Assembly (NCBI RefSeq): GCF_002284575.1
Contig: NZ_NPKJ01000069.1
Span: forward strand, 1-34,208
Origin: Mesorhizobium temperatum
GTDB taxonomy: Bacteria > Pseudomonadota > Alphaproteobacteria > Rhizobiales > Rhizobiaceae
Length of the DNA stretch: 34,208 nucleotides
Direction of reading: 5' to 3'
Below, in pieces: positions 24,272-33,685 of this stretch; position 1 is the first letter of the stretch, and each line of letters starts with the position of its first letter. Below the pieces are notes generated by a model. The model did no database searches and had not been told where the DNA came from. It saw nothing but the letters and a program-made list of their open reading frames with translations. A program made the translations under genes and the position numbers.

Positions 24272-25255
24272 GTGAAGCCCGAAGACGTTCTAGATCCTTT
24301 CAAAACCTGGCACTTACCGTTTGGTGAGTGGGTTGATGTTGGGTTGGGGTGGATTGTACAAGAATACCGCCCATTGTTTCAGAGCTTGAAGTGGCCAATT
24401 GACCAGCTTCTGAGGGCATTTGATCTCGCGCTGAATGGCATCCCGCCGGTCGTTATAATTTTATGCTTCGGATTGGTAGCGTGGCAGATCGCCGGGTGGC
24501 GACTGGCAGTTCAAGTCGCTGGTCTTCTGCTGATTATCGGCTTTCTTGGCATTTGGGGTGAAACGATGACGACACTGTCTCTCGTTTTCACCGCAGTTCT
24601 TTTCTGCACGGTTGTTGGCATTCCGGTGGGGGTAATTGCCGCTCGAAGTGACAGGGCGGCTGCCATTTGCCGGCCAATCCTCGACACAATGCAGACGATT
24701 CCATCATTCGTCTATCTTGTTCCCGTGGTCATGTTGTTTGGTATCGGCAACGTGCCTGGCGTGATTGTGACGATCGTTTTTGCACTTCCGCCGGTTATCA
24801 GGCTGACAACACTAGGCATTCAGCAGGTTTCTGAAGAAGTCGTCGAGGCTATGCGTGCCTTTGGAGCGACCAACAGTCAGATCCTGTTCAAGGCTCAGCT
24901 GCCGCTGGCTCTTCCGAGCATAGTGGCAGGCATCAACCAGACGTTGATGATGTCACTATCAATGGTTGTTGTTGCCTCCATGATAGCCGTTGGGGGACTC
25001 GGCCAAATGGTTTTGCGCGGCATCGGTCGCCTCGACATCGGGCTGGCTGCAACGGGTGGAATCGGCATTGTCATTCTCGCAATCATTCTAGATCGCCTGA
25101 CCCAATCCGCGTTTTCTACGCGCAAACGCTTCGCCCACATTGCCTGGCACAAGCGGGGTCCAGCTGCGCTATTCACCGGTATCGTTAAGACCTTCCATGC
25201 CTCTCCGGCGCGGCGTGGAGGATTGGAAAGTGGCCGGCAACGGACTTCTAGCTAA
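24272..25255 (+). CDS. ABC transporter permease, glycine betaine/proline type (ProW-like)
   Basis: The 327-residue inner-membrane permease has several hydrophobic segments (around residues 58-95, 100-122, 145-170, 225-245 and 250-272) and the typical EAMRAFGATNSQILFKAQLP coupling loop, followed by LALPSIVAGINQTLMMSLSM. The hydrophilic N-terminus of ~50 residues with GWIVQEYRPLF is as in ProW/OpuAB. Start is GTG 24272, with AAGGAAG in front. The binding protein and ATPase genes follow. Together they would import a quaternary ammonium compound such as glycine betaine, carnitine or a plant betaine. It begins the transport operon. Confidence 0.93.
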   Translation: MKPEDVLDPFKTWHLPFGEWVDVGLGWIVQEYRPLFQSLKWPIDQLLRAFDLALNGIPPVVIILCFGLVAWQIAGWRLAVQVAGLLLIIGFLGIWGETMTTLSLVFTAVLFCTVVGIPVGVIAARSDRAAAICRPILDTMQTIPSFVYLVPVVMLFGIGNVPGVIVTIVFALPPVIRLTTLGIQQVSEEVVEAMRAFGATNSQILFKAQLPLALPSIVAGINQTLMMSLSMVVVASMIAVGGLGQMVLRGIGRLDIGLAATGGIGIVILAIILDRLTQSAFSTRKRFAHIAWHKRGPAALFTGIVKTFHASPARRGGLESGRQRTSS

Positions 25256-25273
25256 CAAAGAATGGGAGCGACT

Positions 25274-26305
25274 ATGAGCTATCGGTTTAGAATAAATGGG
25301 CATTTTCGGGGGCTTGCCGCCGCTGTTACAGTGCTTGGCACTTTGGCCCTGTCTCCTGGATACGCGGCTGCGGAGGACCTCCCGGGGAAAGGCGTGACCG
25401 TTAGGCCACTATATCTTGGCCAGGCGGAAGAATTATTCGAAGCCTACGTCGTTAAGCTAGGCCTCGAGGATCTGGGCTATACAGTTGACGAACCCTCCGC
25501 AACCCAGGTTCCACTTGCCCATATAGCGGTAGGGAACGGTGATGCGGATTATTATACGCCGCACTGGTACCCCTTACATATTGCGTTTGCCGAGAAGGCT
25601 GGCGGTGATGCCAAGCTTCGTCGCGTCGGGACGCTCGTAAAGAACTCGATCCAGGGGTACTCCATAGACAAGGCCACAGCCGACAAGTACGGCATAAAGA
25701 CGATCGATCAGTTGAAGGACCCGAAGATTGCCAAGCTGTTCGATGTGGATGGGGACGGTAAAGCAGACCTGTATGGCTGTGATCCGGGCTGGGGATGCGA
25801 ACGTATCATAGAACATAACCTTGATGCATACGGCCTTCGGGATGCCGTCACGCACAAGCAGGGTGAGTATTTTGCTCTGCTTCCTGACGTCATCCAGCGG
25901 ATTCAGTCCGGCAGTCCAACTTTGTATTACAGCTGGACACCCAACTGGCTACAAGGGGTTTTGCGCCATGGAAAAGAGGTTGTCTGGCTGACGGTTCCGT
26001 TCACGGCGTTGCCCGACGAACAGGCTGGCGCGAACACGACGGTTCCAGGCATTGGAAACCTGGGATTTTCCGTGAACAATCATCACGTGATTGCCAACAC
26101 ACCCTTCCTCGAGAAAAACCCCGTCGCAAATAAATGGTTCGAGCTCGTCGAGGTCCCAATTCAGGATATCGACGACGAGAATCTTCTTATTCACAAAGGT
26201 GAGAAGTCCAACGAGGACATCCACGGTCATGCTGAGGCCTGGAAGAAGGCCCACCTCGACCAGTGGAATACTTGGATAGCTCAAGCAAAACAGGCAGGTA
26301 AGTAA
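25274..26305 (+). CDS. Periplasmic glycine betaine-type substrate-binding protein (ProX/OpuAC-like)
   Basis: The 343-residue binding protein has a Sec signal peptide (GLAAAVTVLGTLALSPGYAA, cleavage near AAA-ED at about residue 35). The aromatic residues that form the cation-pi box of betaine-binding proteins are present: W in YYTPHWYPL, W in GCDPGWGCERI, and the YYSWTPNW run. ATG 25274 is preferred because GGGAG lies six bases before it; ATG 25262 is also in frame. A hairpin without a T-tract separates it from the ATPase gene, which may keep binding-protein transcripts in excess. The aromatic box supports a trimethylammonium ligand, though not which one. Confidence 0.92.
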   Translation: MSYRFRINGHFRGLAAAVTVLGTLALSPGYAAAEDLPGKGVTVRPLYLGQAEELFEAYVVKLGLEDLGYTVDEPSATQVPLAHIAVGNGDADYYTPHWYPLHIAFAEKAGGDAKLRRVGTLVKNSIQGYSIDKATADKYGIKTIDQLKDPKIAKLFDVDGDGKADLYGCDPGWGCERIIEHNLDAYGLRDAVTHKQGEYFALLPDVIQRIQSGSPTLYYSWTPNWLQGVLRHGKEVVWLTVPFTALPDEQAGANTTVPGIGNLGFSVNNHHVIANTPFLEKNPVANKWFELVEVPIQDIDDENLLIHKGEKSNEDIHGHAEAWKKAHLDQWNTWIAQAKQAGK

Positions 26306-26328
26306 CGCTGGACTGCGGAAAGCATGCT

Positions 26329-26356
26329 CGCCCGGTAAGCTTTACGCTGCCGGGCG
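26329..26356 (+). promoter_or_regulatory. Intercistronic hairpin between binding protein and ATPase genes
   Basis: CGCCCGG (26329-26335) pairs exactly with CCGGGCG (26350-26356) across a 14-base loop. No T-run follows, so it is more likely an mRNA-stabilising or attenuating structure than a terminator. Confidence 0.5.
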
Positions 26357-26382
26357 ACACCTCTCAACCGTGGAGCTTATCT

Positions 26383-27435
26383 TTGGAAGCGCATGCCATT
26401 GAATTCAAGGATGTTTGGAAGGTCTTCGGGACGAACTCGAAGTTCGACCTTGCGAGTATCCAGCGCGATGATCTTTCGAAGGCCGCACTCTTGGAGAAAC
26501 ATGGGTGCGTAGCCGCCGTCGCCGGTGTCTCCTTTAAGGTAGAGGCCGGTGAGATCTTCTGTGTCATGGGACTGTCCGGGAGCGGAAAGTCAACGCTGGT
26601 CCGACATGTGAATCGTTTGATCAAACCCAGCGCTGGCCAGATCATTGTTGGCGGCGAGGATATCAATCGGAAGTCCGAAAATGAGATGCGAGAACTCCGT
26701 GCCCGGACAATGGGGATGGTTTTCCAGAATGTGGCGCTCCTGCCTCACCGAACGGTCCGCGACAATGTGGCTCTGAGTCTGGAGCTACGAAAGGCAAGCG
26801 TCCGACAACGCTGTGAGATTGCGGAGGAAAAGCTGGAGTTGGTGCAACTGGCGGGCTGGGGAGATCGTTATCCTGATGAGCTCTCTGGCGGAATGAAGCA
26901 GAGAGTAGGGCTTGCCCGAGCCTTGGCGGCTGATCCTGCGATTTTGTTGATGGATGAGCCATTTTCGGCGCTGGATCCGCTCATACGACGCGACCTACAG
27001 GACGAGTTCAAAGCGCTTTCGACGAAGTTGGGTAAAACCACGCTTTTCATCACTCACGATCTGGATGAAGCAGTCCGGTTGGGACACCAAATCGGTGTCA
27101 TGAAAGACGGGAAGATGCTTCAGATCGGCTCCGCGGATGACATTCTCGGAAATCCCAAAGACCCGTATGTTGAAAGATTTGTCCAAGGAAGCAGCCGGTT
27201 GAAGCTTCTGAAAGCCGAGTCCGTGATGTTGCCGCTTACCGAATTTGCGAGTGTCGGTGACGGCATGGCCTTGGCGGATGCCCCACGGCTCAGTCTTGAT
27301 ACTCCGATCAAAGAAATGCTCGACCTGTCTCATCGACATGGGAATTTGCCGTTAGTGGTTGTCGATGCAGGCGGAGTTGATGTGGGCATCGTGACCGCAT
27401 CCTTACTTTTGCGCGGTGTACATGACAGGATTTAG
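26383..27435 (+). CDS. ABC transporter ATP-binding protein, glycine betaine/proline type (ProV-like)
   Basis: The 350-residue ATPase has Walker A GLSGSGKST (63-71), signature LSGGMKQR (167-174), Walker B ILLMDEP (187-193), D-loop SALDP and the H-loop FITHDLDEA. It has the ProV-type N-terminus with KAALLEKHGCVAAVAGVSF. The C-terminus carries a single reduced CBS-like unit (about 300-350), shorter than the two CBS repeats of E. coli ProV, so osmotic gating may be absent. The start is TTG 26383, supported by TGGAG seven bases upstream and the family's usual N-terminus. It energises uptake through the ProW-like permease. Confidence 0.92.
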   Translation: MEAHAIEFKDVWKVFGTNSKFDLASIQRDDLSKAALLEKHGCVAAVAGVSFKVEAGEIFCVMGLSGSGKSTLVRHVNRLIKPSAGQIIVGGEDINRKSENEMRELRARTMGMVFQNVALLPHRTVRDNVALSLELRKASVRQRCEIAEEKLELVQLAGWGDRYPDELSGGMKQRVGLARALAADPAILLMDEPFSALDPLIRRDLQDEFKALSTKLGKTTLFITHDLDEAVRLGHQIGVMKDGKMLQIGSADDILGNPKDPYVERFVQGSSRLKLLKAESVMLPLTEFASVGDGMALADAPRLSLDTPIKEMLDLSHRHGNLPLVVVDAGGVDVGIVTASLLLRGVHDRI

Positions 27436-27593
27436 CTAGGCTAAAACCGTTTAGAATAGACCGAAATCATAAGTACGTTACTATTTGTTGTTAGTCGTGG
27501 ACGAGTGTTTCTGCTATATAAGTTCGTGCTCGATGCTGAGCTGACGGCTAAAAGAATTGTGAGCCACGAATCCCCGAAATTGGTTGTTGAACA

Positions 27594-28361
27594 ATGAAGA
27601 ACCCTGAAAAGAAAACCGTGGTGGTAACTGGAGCTGCTGGCGGAATGGGCCAAGCAATCTGCAAAAGGTTCGTGGCTAACGGATATTTTGTAATCGCCGG
27701 TGACGCCAACGCGAAGCGGTTGATTGACACGACTGACGAGCTCAACCGAAGTGGGCAAAATGCTTTGGCCAAGCCTGGCGACCTGAGAAGCAAGGCGTAT
27801 TGCGAGGATCTCATCGATACCGCTATCAGCCTTACCGGTCGGCTGGACGCCCTCGTTAACAATGCGGGCGTCATCACGCGCGGTACAATCCTCGAAACAA
27901 GCGACGAGGACTGGGACAGAACCTTCGATATCAATCTGAAATCGATATTTTACACCTGCAGACGGGCCGTGGCCTTCATGAAGGACCATGGTGGCGGTTC
28001 GATCGTGAATATCTCCTCGACCTGGGGCATTTATCCAGGGCCGACCCACGCAGCTTACTGCGCGAGCAAAGCAGCCGTGGCAACGTTTTCGAGGTGTCTC
28101 GGCCGTGATCACGCAGGGGATGGGATAAGGATCAATGCCGTCTGCCCCGGCGAGATAGATACACCCATGCTTCGCTCAGGCTTTATCCATCGCGGTTTCG
28201 ATCCCGACACAGCGGTTGCCGAGCTCAGCAAGTCAAATCCGCTTGGCCGACTTGGCGACCCGGAGGATATTGCTGATGCGGTGTACTTCCTGAGCTCTGA
28301 CGCCGCTCGCTTCATCGCGGGGACCGCACTCGAAGTCCACGGTGCCAAGGCCGTCTATTAA
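27594..28361 (+). CDS. Short-chain dehydrogenase/reductase
   Basis: The 255-residue classical SDR has the cofactor motif TGAAGGMG (12-19), NNAG (89-92), catalytic serine in NISSTWG (S141 or S142), and Y155/K159 in YCASK. PG motif AVCPGEIDTPM is also present. An aspartate at the end of the second strand (AGDANA) points to NAD(H) over NADP(H). It would oxidise an alcohol or reduce a ketone. It lies between the betaine-type importer and an MttB-family gene on the same strand, so a role in breaking down the imported compound (for instance carnitine-like 3-hydroxy acids) is plausible but not shown. A 158-base gap upstream suggests its own promoter. Confidence 0.92.
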   Translation: MKNPEKKTVVVTGAAGGMGQAICKRFVANGYFVIAGDANAKRLIDTTDELNRSGQNALAKPGDLRSKAYCEDLIDTAISLTGRLDALVNNAGVITRGTILETSDEDWDRTFDINLKSIFYTCRRAVAFMKDHGGGSIVNISSTWGIYPGPTHAAYCASKAAVATFSRCLGRDHAGDGIRINAVCPGEIDTPMLRSGFIHRGFDPDTAVAELSKSNPLGRLGDPEDIADAVYFLSSDAARFIAGTALEVHGAKAVY

Positions 28362-28670
28362 ACAGTCCCTGCCCCTGCCTACCAAACGGTGCCCGATATT
28401 GTGACTTTGGGTCTGGGACTGCAAAAGGTCGGCGTGCGTGTTGTCCCTAAGAAGCGGCTTGTCAAATCGACATGAAAACAGGTCGCTATTGTGCGTCAAC
28501 GGCGCGCTGGGTCGACCTCGGCATTGTCACGCATACTCGTTTTGCTCGGCATTCAGAACTGGCTTTAGGCTGGCGGTCATAACCTCAGTTCATAAGTTAC
28601 ATTCCTTTTTATTGTTAGTTCCCGCATTTGTTATGCCCTATATTCTCGCCTCAAATCAGGGATTATAAAA
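28362..28670. other. Intergenic region upstream of the MttB-family gene
   Basis: About 310 bases lie without a convincing gene. The one long plus-strand frame (28438-28668) is hydrophobic and cysteine-rich, with no family resemblance. The AT-rich last 80 bases probably hold the promoter of the methyltransferase gene. Confidence 0.45.
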
Positions 28671-30191
28671 ATGTCCGCAAGATCTGGAGGCCGAGACGCT
28701 CGGCAAAAGCTACGTTCTGACAGGACGGTAACTTACTTGCCGTCGCTGGAGCGGGGTCTGCCTTATATGGATTTGCTGAGCCCGGATGATTTGCTTAGGC
28801 TTCACAACATTTCGATGCAAATACTTGAAGAGATAGGCATCGAATTCCGAGATGACGAGGCCGTCGAAATGTGGCGGGCAGCCGGTGCCGACGTGACCGG
28901 TCAGCGCGTTAGGATCGACAGAAACCAGCTGCTGGAACTTGTGGCAAAGGCCCCAGAAACCATCACGGTTCACGCTCGGAATCCCGCCAGGACCGTCACT
29001 CTCGGCGGTCGAAAGACCATCTTTACCCCAGCGTACGGTTCACCGAATGTACTTGACCTTGAGGGCAAGCGACGGAACGCGACAATTGAGGATTTCGTCA
29101 ATTTTGCGAAACTCGCCTACCAAGCCCCCGCAATGCATATGACGGGTGGAGTTCTTTGCGAGCCGATGGATATTGCCGTCCCGAAGCGCCACCTGCACAT
29201 GAACTACAGTTTGATACGGTACTCCGACAAGCCATTTATGGGAGCTGTGACCTCGCGTGAGAGGGCAGAAGACACGGTCGCTATGGCCAAGATTGTCTTC
29301 GGGGACGAGTTCGTTAACAACAACACTGTGATGGTGTCGCTTGCCAACTGCAATTCGCCACTCGTTTGGGACGCGACCATGCTCGATGCGGTCAAGGTCT
29401 ACTCCGCAAACAACCAGGCCATGATCTTCGCGCCGTTTGTCCTTGGTGGCGCCAGCACCCCGGCCAGCACTGTAGCTGCAGTCGCGCAGCTTAATGCCGA
29501 AGCACTTGCTGGCGTTGCCTTTGCGCAGCTGATCCGGCCGGGAGCGCCTTGCATTTATGGGCAGTGGTTGGCGACCGTTTCAATGAAAAGCGGCGCGCCA
29601 ATGGCAGGAACACCCGAGATCTGCCACATGAATATGTTGGTGGGTCAACTGGCCAGACACTACAAGCTGCCTTGGCGCTGCAGTGGCAGCAACACAAGTT
29701 CAAAGCTCGTCGATGCCCAGGCAGGCTATGAGGCCGCCCGCAATATGTACGGCGCACTTATCGCCGGTGCGAACTTTGTGCTTTCGTCCACCGGTTATCT
29801 CGAAGCAGCTTTGACCCAGAGCTATAGCAAGTTCATGCTCGATGCTGAGCAGATGGTGATGTTCTATAAGCTTGGGCAAGGCATAGTTATGCGCGAGATG
29901 GATGAAACGCTCGATGCGATCCGACAAAGTGAGCCAGGCAGTCATTATCTTGGTACCGAACATACCCTGAAGAATTTCGAGCAGGCCTTTTTCGTACCTG
30001 ACTTGATGAACCACGACAGCTTTGAGCAATGGTCCTTCGCCGGCGCTAAGGATGCCAACACGCGGGGACGCGATGCAGCTGTGCGGGCCCTGAAGGAATA
30101 TGAAGCACCGCCGATCGACGAAGCAATCGACGAAGAGCTCCTTGACTTCATGAAACGTCGGGAACTCGTGATCGGTGACGCTGTACTTTAG
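28671..30191 (+). CDS. Trimethylamine methyltransferase (MttB) family protein, non-pyrrolysine type
   Basis: The 506-residue protein matches the MttB superfamily in length and in blocks such as LHNISMQILEEIGIEF, APETITVHARNPAR, FTPAYGSPNVLDLEG and GSNTSSKLVDAQAGYEA. There is no in-frame TAG, so it is of the pyrrolysine-free class, whose known members move a methyl group from glycine betaine or similar quaternary amines to a corrinoid protein. No corrinoid protein (MttC) or reactivase gene is in the window; the partner must lie elsewhere. Context (betaine-type importer, GlxA-type regulators) supports a quaternary-amine substrate. ATG 28671 follows CAGGGA. Confidence 0.9.
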   Translation: MSARSGGRDARQKLRSDRTVTYLPSLERGLPYMDLLSPDDLLRLHNISMQILEEIGIEFRDDEAVEMWRAAGADVTGQRVRIDRNQLLELVAKAPETITVHARNPARTVTLGGRKTIFTPAYGSPNVLDLEGKRRNATIEDFVNFAKLAYQAPAMHMTGGVLCEPMDIAVPKRHLHMNYSLIRYSDKPFMGAVTSRERAEDTVAMAKIVFGDEFVNNNTVMVSLANCNSPLVWDATMLDAVKVYSANNQAMIFAPFVLGGASTPASTVAAVAQLNAEALAGVAFAQLIRPGAPCIYGQWLATVSMKSGAPMAGTPEICHMNMLVGQLARHYKLPWRCSGSNTSSKLVDAQAGYEAARNMYGALIAGANFVLSSTGYLEAALTQSYSKFMLDAEQMVMFYKLGQGIVMREMDETLDAIRQSEPGSHYLGTEHTLKNFEQAFFVPDLMNHDSFEQWSFAGAKDANTRGRDAAVRALKEYEAPPIDEAIDEELLDFMKRRELVIGDAVL

Positions 30192-30412
30192 GCGCAGGAT
30201 AACACCAGTGGCTGTTTGGATGAGTGGCGTCCACACAGCGAGCATCGAGGACGAGAACTGGCAGCACCCTCGGCTAGATCGCCTACTAAAGCTCGCAGGG
30301 CGCATGAACCTACCCTCGAACGCGCGCCCAGCAATAGCCGAAATCGCCCCAGGCTTTTCCGGGTTCGACAACAGCTCGGTCAGCCAATTGCGAAAGGTAT
30401 GGAGGAATCCTA

Positions 30413-31468
30413 ATGAACGCACCTCCCAATATGAATGCCATGAAGTCATTATCCACGCCTGAGGATCTGGTAAAGGGCGGCCGACCAATTGAGCTGGTGG
30501 TTCTGGTATTGCCGGGATTCTCGCACCTGGCGCTTCACGCCTTCATCGAACCTTTCCGGATCGCCAATACGGTATCCAAGCTGACCCTGTTCCGGTGGCG
30601 GATCGCGGGATCCGACGCCCAATCCGTCAAGGGGGCGAGCGGCCTCTCGATCGCTGTTGATGTAACGATTGACGAACTGAACTCTTGTTTAGGCGGACGG
30701 GGGCCACATCATCTCGCAGTTTTCGCGGGCGAGCCGGTGGGCCGGCGACTGACGCCACAATTCAATAATTTCTTGCGCACGATCGCACGCCGCCGGGTTC
30801 CAATATCCGCGGTTGGAACAGCGACATGGCTGCTCGCGCAGACCGGTCTGCTGGCAGGCACACGCTGCACGATTCACTGGTCGCGGCTGGCCGCCTTCAC
30901 GGAAGTATTCAGCCAGCCGCAGATTCGCGATGCTCTCTTCGTCAAGGATGGGCAGTTTTCGACATGCGCGGGGGAACTGGCAGCCTTCGACTTGGCGGTC
31001 GATCTGATCGCCAGCCATGTCGGCGGGTTTACCGCACAGGAGGTTTGCCGCTACGCGACCGTCGACGGTCAGCGCTCAGGTTCCAACCGTCAGACCGGGC
31101 CGTCGGGTCTGGCTTTTGCGGGTGTAAGCGATAAGTTGCTGATGGCTATGAGGCTCATGGAAGAGAATATTGAATACCCGCTGACGATGACAGAAGTTGC
31201 GCAACGGGCTGGCCTGTCGCGGCGCCAATTGGAACGCTTGTTTGCTGCACACGTGCACATGCCGCCGGTACGCCACTACCTCCGGATCCGTGTCGCTCAT
31301 GCCAAGCGCCTGATTGAAGGCACAAGCATGCCCATTATCGATATCGCAATGGCCTGCGGATTTTTGTCGCCTTCACACTTCGCAAAGTGCTTCAGAACTT
31401 TCAACGGCCTCTCGCCGCAGCAGTGTCGTGCAACGACGCCGGCATGGGTCGGACCCGGCCTCGGCTAG
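30413..31468 (+). CDS. GlxA-family transcriptional regulator (DJ-1/PfpI domain plus AraC HTH), second copy
   Basis: The 351-residue protein has a DJ-1/PfpI-like N-terminal domain (VVLVLPGFSHLALHAFIEPF) and a C-terminal AraC HTH (MTEVAQRAGLSRRQLERLF, GFLSPSHFAKCFRTFNGLSP). At the nucleophile elbow the usual cysteine is missing (SAVGTATWLLAQTGLLAG), so it is a ligand-sensing fold without catalysis. Relatives include GbdR and CdhR, activators for glycine betaine and carnitine catabolism. It is downstream of the MttB-family gene on the same strand, and AGGA stands six bases before ATG 30413. It differs clearly in sequence from the GlxA-type gene at 21595. Confidence 0.9.
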   Translation: MNAPPNMNAMKSLSTPEDLVKGGRPIELVVLVLPGFSHLALHAFIEPFRIANTVSKLTLFRWRIAGSDAQSVKGASGLSIAVDVTIDELNSCLGGRGPHHLAVFAGEPVGRRLTPQFNNFLRTIARRRVPISAVGTATWLLAQTGLLAGTRCTIHWSRLAAFTEVFSQPQIRDALFVKDGQFSTCAGELAAFDLAVDLIASHVGGFTAQEVCRYATVDGQRSGSNRQTGPSGLAFAGVSDKLLMAMRLMEENIEYPLTMTEVAQRAGLSRRQLERLFAAHVHMPPVRHYLRIRVAHAKRLIEGTSMPIIDIAMACGFLSPSHFAKCFRTFNGLSPQQCRATTPAWVGPGLG

Positions 31469-31642
31469 ACAACACGAAACCGCAGGATGGCTGCGATCCA
31501 GTTCGTCTAGCGTTTATTGGACGTGCCCAGCCGAGACCAAGAAGGGCCAGCCCTCCCGCGGTCCACCCGACGAGTGTGTGCAACGACATACCGAACAGTT
31601 TCGGGCGCGTTGCGCGGAGACGTTCGTGAGGCCTCCTAATGC

Positions 31643-33685
31643 CTAGACCGCTATCCTAGGCCTTCCCGAGGCCACCGCCACCACATGTGCCTCGATGAAC
31701 ATGCGCTGGCTTTCGACCGTGGAAACGCGGCATTCGGTGGTGACGTCGATCTCGGCGCTGTCGGTGCCTGCATCTCTGGCGCGCTCTGCAACGATGGCGC
31801 GGACATCGGCCTCGGCCGCCGCGATCGCCGCAGCCTCATCGAGGAAATCGCGAACCTTTCCGCCAGAGGCAAGCCGGAACAGCCCTTCCTTGGGTTGGCT
31901 GACCTGTGCTTCGGCGGATACCCGCACCTGGCCGACAACGGCTCCGAGCGCATTGGCGACGTCGGTATCCTCCGGCACCACGCAGTCATTACCGACCAGT
32001 TCGGCTAGGCCGGCATAGTGCAGCGGCGCCGAGGCGCCTAGACCGATGACCGGCCGGTCGAGCGCGACGCTCAGGCGGGCGATGCCGGGATGGGCGTCGA
32101 CGGCACGCTGCACCAGCGCGTGGGCCACCGTCGCCGCGCCGTCGAGCCCGTCTTCGGCAAAGGCAGTCTCCAAGATATATTCGGCCGACCAACGCGTCAG
32201 GGTTACCAGCACCCGTTTCGACAGTGCTTCCGGCGAAGGGGCTATGGGCTGGCCGCGCCTGTCACGCTTGCGGGCAAACAGTTCGGCGCCGAGCCGGGCG
32301 GTCACTGGATCCCAGTTCGCCTGCTTGCCCATCACATGGGCGGCGTCTGACGGCGTGAACCCGGCGACATGCACCAGCCCGCGCGACACCAGCCGGTCGA
32401 GCGTCGCATTCTGGGAATTCGAGGTGAGCAGTTTGTCGAGAGCGACGGCCACGGCACCGATTGCCTCGTAGAGCCGCGCTTCGGGAGCGGTGAGGCCGGC
32501 GGCAAGCCTGTCCGGCACGCCGGTGCGCACCGCGAAGCGGCCGTCCATACGGCCGGGATTGGGCGCGCGCAGCTGACGTTCCAGTTCGACGGTCACCGCT
32601 TCGCCATGCGCCATGCCCGCTAGCGCCAGCGGCACGAGCCGGCGCGGCCCGAGCAAAATATTCGGGATGAGCGCGCCGTCCTCCAGCGTCACTTCCGAAT
32701 CGCCGCCAAGGCCGAAAGTGCGCATGGCGACGGCCTCGACCATGGTGCGGAAGGTGCCGACGGTGGCGCCTTCCAGGTCGAGCCGCGGCCGGCCCTTGTC
32801 GAGCACGGCGACGTCGGTGGTGGTGCCGCCGATGTCGGACACCACGGCGTAGTCGAGCCCGGTCATGTGGCGGGCGCCAACCAAACTGGCGGCGGGGCCG
32901 GACAGAATCGTCTCGATCGGCCGCTGGCGGGCAAACGCCGCCGAAACCAGCGCGCCGTCGCCACGCACCACCATCAGGGGTGCTGCGATTTTGCGCCGCT
33001 TGAGAAAGCCTTCGGTCGCCGCCACCAGCCGGTCGATCATCGCGATCAGCCTGGCGTTGAGCAGCGTCGTCAGCGCCCGGCGCGGACCGCCAAGCCTGGC
33101 CGAAAGCTCATAGCTGGCGGTGACCGGCAAGCCGGTCCTCTCGCGGATCAGCTTGCAGGCGGCGGTCTCATGCGCTGGATTGCGGGTGGCGAAATAGGCG
33201 CAGACGGCAAAACCCGATACTGACGCGCCGAGTTCTGGCAAAGCCGCTTCGAGACCGGACAGGTCGAGCCCAGCGGTGTTGCCGTGCACATCGTGGCCAC
33301 CGGGGCAGAACACGACCGGATCGGTGCCAAGCGCCGCCTTGAGCCCGTCGCGGGCAAGATCGGCCTCGGAAAAGCCGATCATGACCAGCGCAACCCGGCC
33401 GCCCTGGCCCTCGACCAGCGCATTGGTGGCCAGCGTCGTCGACATCGACACCAGTTTTATATCGGCTGGATCGGTGCGGACCTTCTGCAGCACAGCGTCG
33501 ACCGCTCCGGATATGCCGACGGCGAGATCGTGCCTGGTGGTCAGCGCCTTGGCCTTGGCCAACACCTTGCCCTTGTTCGGCCCGTGCTGCGGGCCTTCGG
33601 TTTCAGACCACAGCACGGCATCGGTGTAGGTGCCGCCGGTGTCGATCCCGAGGAACAGCGGCTTTGGCTTGGTCTTGGCTCTCAT
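31643..33685 (-). CDS. Hydantoinase/oxoprolinase family protein (HyuA-like subunit)
   Basis: The 680-residue protein has the HyuA layout. An N-terminal hydantoinase domain carries the ATPase-like glycine loop (FLGIDTGGTYTDAVLW) and MSTTLATNALVEGQGG; the central hydantoinase A domain has VVSDIGGTTTDVAVL and LSGPAASLVGARH; a C-terminal domain follows. Such proteins open cyclic amides (hydantoins, 5-oxoproline, N-methylhydantoin) using ATP, normally with a HyuB partner. No HyuB gene lies within the window; it may be beyond it or absent. The gene is highly GC-rich compared with the betaine-related genes, suggesting a different origin. ATG 33685 lacks a strong ribosome-binding site. Confidence 0.9.
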   Translation of the reverse strand: MRAKTKPKPLFLGIDTGGTYTDAVLWSETEGPQHGPNKGKVLAKAKALTTRHDLAVGISGAVDAVLQKVRTDPADIKLVSMSTTLATNALVEGQGGRVALVMIGFSEADLARDGLKAALGTDPVVFCPGGHDVHGNTAGLDLSGLEAALPELGASVSGFAVCAYFATRNPAHETAACKLIRERTGLPVTASYELSARLGGPRRALTTLLNARLIAMIDRLVAATEGFLKRRKIAAPLMVVRGDGALVSAAFARQRPIETILSGPAASLVGARHMTGLDYAVVSDIGGTTTDVAVLDKGRPRLDLEGATVGTFRTMVEAVAMRTFGLGGDSEVTLEDGALIPNILLGPRRLVPLALAGMAHGEAVTVELERQLRAPNPGRMDGRFAVRTGVPDRLAAGLTAPEARLYEAIGAVAVALDKLLTSNSQNATLDRLVSRGLVHVAGFTPSDAAHVMGKQANWDPVTARLGAELFARKRDRRGQPIAPSPEALSKRVLVTLTRWSAEYILETAFAEDGLDGAATVAHALVQRAVDAHPGIARLSVALDRPVIGLGASAPLHYAGLAELVGNDCVVPEDTDVANALGAVVGQVRVSAEAQVSQPKEGLFRLASGGKVRDFLDEAAAIAAAEADVRAIVAERARDAGTDSAEIDVTTECRVSTVESQRMFIEAHVVAVASGRPRIAV

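Noticed and set aside
30175..30462. 95-codon plus-strand frame between the MttB-family and GlxA-type genes
   Set aside because: It overlaps the ends of both genes, has no recognisable domain, and its start has no good ribosome-binding site. Probably chance.
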